From Flavobacterium aciduliphilum (GTDB taxonomy: Bacteria > Bacteroidota > Bacteroidia > Flavobacteriales > Flavobacteriaceae), in assembly GCF_003268855.1 (NCBI RefSeq), contig NZ_QLSZ01000016.1, positions 1-35,442 of the forward strand: a DNA stretch of 35,442 bases, read 5' to 3'. Below are positions 34,228-35,442 of the stretch, in pieces. The notes beneath the pieces are model-generated. The model was not told the DNA's origin. It saw only the letters and a list, made by a program, of their open reading frames with translations, and did no database searches. The translations under genes and the position numbers were made by a program. Each line of letters begins with the position of its first letter. The first letter of the stretch is position 1.

Positions 34228-35022
34228 TTATTTTTTAAATAGTACAATTACTGTTAAAAGTATTGAAATTACAGATATTAAAGCTCCTGCATTTCCTATA
34301 ATTCCTGCCGACTTAATTTTAGCATTATTAGGATTAACTACAATTACATCATTTTGTTTTATATAATAAAGATCTGTGTTCATCCAGTCCTTTTTTGTAA
34401 GATTAATGTGATTAATCGTTTTTCCATTGGCATCTTGTCTTATAAGTAGTATATCTTCTCTGACACCGTTGATAGTTAAATCACCAGCTAATCCCAAAGC
34501 TTGAAGCAAGGTTATGTTTTTTTCAGGGAAAGAGTAAGTTCCAGGACTTCTGACTTCTCCCAAAATTGTAACTTTAGAATTCAATATTCTAACACTAACT
34601 GTTGGTTCTAACAAATGTCCTTCATCAATTAATTTTTTAGTAAGAAATTTTTCTAATTCAGAAGTGGTTTTGTCGCTAACTTTAATGTTACCTAACACAG
34701 GTAAAATAATTAATCCTTCATTATTAACGAGATAATTTTTTAAAGCAATATTTACATCAACTGTACCTACAGTTGTTGTTCCACTTCCCATCGCATCTAT
34801 ATTATACACATTTGATGATTCACTATTTAAGGATCCTATTTTTACGCTTAAAATATCATTTACTTCGATTTTTTGATCAAGAATTTTATTTTCAAAGGTG
34901 TTATTTCCTGATGTTTGTATATACAAAATATCTTTTTTTGTTGTACAAGATGAAAAAAATGAGAATAGAACCAATAGAAGAAGATATTTTTTCTTAAAAA
35001 AAGAATTGTTTGATTTTAGCAT
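34228..35022 (-). CDS. wza: Wza-type polysaccharide export lipoprotein
   Basis: The 264-residue protein has a lipoprotein signal (hydrophobic stretch then FFSSC, with Cys26 as lipidated residue). A poly-export domain (about 45-135, INDILSVKIGSLN in style EVNDILSVKIG) and an SLBB domain follow (about 140-215, VTILGEVRSPGTYSFPE, LLQALGLAGDL). It ends in a hydrophobic segment (SVISILLTVIVLFKK), the short C-terminal membrane helix usual for Bacteroidota members and shorter than the E. coli Wza. It forms the outer-membrane exit channel for polysaccharide and pairs with Wzc, whose gene starts 3 bases later. Its start is fixed by the lipoprotein signal. Confidence 0.92.
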   Translation of the reverse strand: MLKSNNSFFKKKYLLLLVLFSFFSSCTTKKDILYIQTSGNNTFENKILDQKIEVNDILSVKIGSLNSESSNVYNIDAMGSGTTTVGTVDVNIALKNYLVNNEGLIILPVLGNIKVSDKTTSELEKFLTKKLIDEGHLLEPTVSVRILNSKVTILGEVRSPGTYSFPEKNITLLQALGLAGDLTINGVREDILLIRQDANGKTINHINLTKKDWMNTDLYYIKQNDVIVVNPNNAKIKSAGIIGNAGALISVISILLTVIVLFKK

Positions 35023-35065
35023 ATTCGAAATTTGATAGGGTATGTAATTTGGTTTGTTTTTTTTG

Positions 35066-35073
35066 CAAATTTA
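35066..35073 (-). promoter_or_regulatory. Putative -7 element of the wza-wzc operon
   Basis: On the minus strand the sequence reads TAAATTTG (TAnnTTTG match), giving a leader of about 35 bases before wza. No -33 TTG at the usual spacing. The gene-free 318-base region 35023-35340 holds this element, A/T tracts and the divergent promoter at 35269-35300. Confidence 0.35.
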
Positions 35074-35268
35074 ATTTTTTTTTTTTAATATAAATTTTTT
35101 ATTAATTAAAAAAGTTTAAGTATGTAAAATTTATTGTAACGATTGCAATTTAATTACGAATTATTTTCAAGAAAATTTAATTTAAATATTGTATTATTGC
35201 TAAAATACATCAAATTTTATTTTTTTGAAACCTTTTTCTTTGTTTTTTAGTTTTCAATAAAGGAAAAA

Positions 35269-35300
35269 TTGATAAAATTCAATATTTTTCTGTAATTTTG
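35269..35300 (+). promoter_or_regulatory. Putative promoter of the right-end nucleotide-sugar dehydrogenase
   Basis: TTG at 35269-35271, a 21-base spacer and TAATTTTG at 35293-35300 agree with the flavobacterial pattern, within its allowed spacing. The ATG at 35341 is 40 bases downstream. Confidence 0.45.
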
Positions 35301-35340
35301 GTGCTTAAATATTTTCTTGAATAGTTTTAAATACTTTAAA

Positions 35341-35442
35341 ATGAAATTAAAAATAGGAGTAATAGGATTAGGCTATGTAGGTTTGCCATTGGCACGATTA
35401 TTTGCGACCCAATATGATGTGGTTGGTTTTGATATAAACGGT
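35341..35442 (+). CDS. Nucleotide-sugar dehydrogenase, N-terminal end (partial)
   Basis: Thirty-four codons are visible before the window ends. KIGVIGLGYVGLPLARLFA is the NAD-binding Rossmann start (GxGxxG) characteristic of the UDP-glucose/UDP-HexNAc 6-dehydrogenase superfamily, and the VVGFDING strand that follows is typical of WbpO/TviB-like members. It should oxidise a UDP-sugar to a uronate for polysaccharide assembly. It is divergent from wza and probably begins another polysaccharide operon. The C-terminus of a similar enzyme occupies the left edge of the window, so the region has at least two such genes. Confidence 0.8.
   Translation, partial: MKLKIGVIGLGYVGLPLARLFATQYDVVGFDING

Overview
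The window looks like a chromosomal segment from a member of the Flavobacteriaceae, probably Flavobacterium or a close relative. The evidence is low G+C, TAnnTTTG-type -7 promoter elements, and type IX secretion (T9SS) cargo with both type A and type B C-terminal sorting domains. A PorP/SprF protein, a PorE-like OmpA protein and the Bacteroidota form of the Wza/Wzc pair point the same way. There are no rRNA, tRNA or CRISPR features. The dominant theme is building, decorating and exporting cell-surface polysaccharide, with secreted surface proteins interspersed.

Layout. (1) 1-1144: the 3' end of a nucleotide-sugar dehydrogenase, then rfbB. (2) 1290-3767: an OmpA-family outer-membrane protein and an unrecognised secreted protein. 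(3) 3947-9958: a T9SS module made of a 1053-residue repeat-rich type B cargo, a PorP/SprF protein and a PorE-like TPR/propeller/OmpA protein. It has a consensus promoter in front and a strong terminator behind. (4) 10155-13607: a 1080-residue type A T9SS cargo and a 68-residue membrane miniprotein, ending at a bidirectional terminator. (5) 13654-25044, minus strand: a tightly packed ten-gene operon. Read from its promoter it is wzm, wzt, an NAD-dependent epimerase, two glycosyltransferases, neuB, neuC, neuA, an AsnB-type amidotransferase and a GT-B-like protein. It should make a nonulosonic (sialic-type) acid-containing glycan and export it by an ABC transporter. (6) 25247-31028, plus strand: a CpsB/CapC-type PHP phosphatase with a TTG start, then two consecutive modules, each an MBOAT O-acyltransferase plus an SGNH-like partner. 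(7) 31342-31822: a frameshifted, truncated IS4-family transposase remnant. (8) 31837-35022, minus strand: wzc (tyrosine kinase/co-polymerase) and wza (outer-membrane export lipoprotein). (9) 35341-35442: the start of a second nucleotide-sugar dehydrogenase, divergent from wza.

How the parts may work together. NeuC, NeuB and NeuA convert a UDP-N-acetylhexosamine to a CMP-activated nonulosonate. The glycosyltransferases assemble the chain, and Wzt/Wzm moves it across the inner membrane. Wza/Wzc serve a second, capsule/exopolysaccharide-type route. CapC is the likely phosphatase for the tyrosine-rich Wzc tail, and the MBOAT/SGNH pairs probably O-acylate an exported glycan. In Porphyromonas gingivalis, type A T9SS cargo is attached to a special LPS, so co-location of glycan genes and cargo is suggestive, but only by analogy. 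The most distinctive items are the duplicated MBOAT/SGNH module, the amidotransferase in the nonulosonate operon, the hexanucleotide repeat setting tyrosine number in the Wzc tail, and the fixed-length tandem repeats in the type B cargo.
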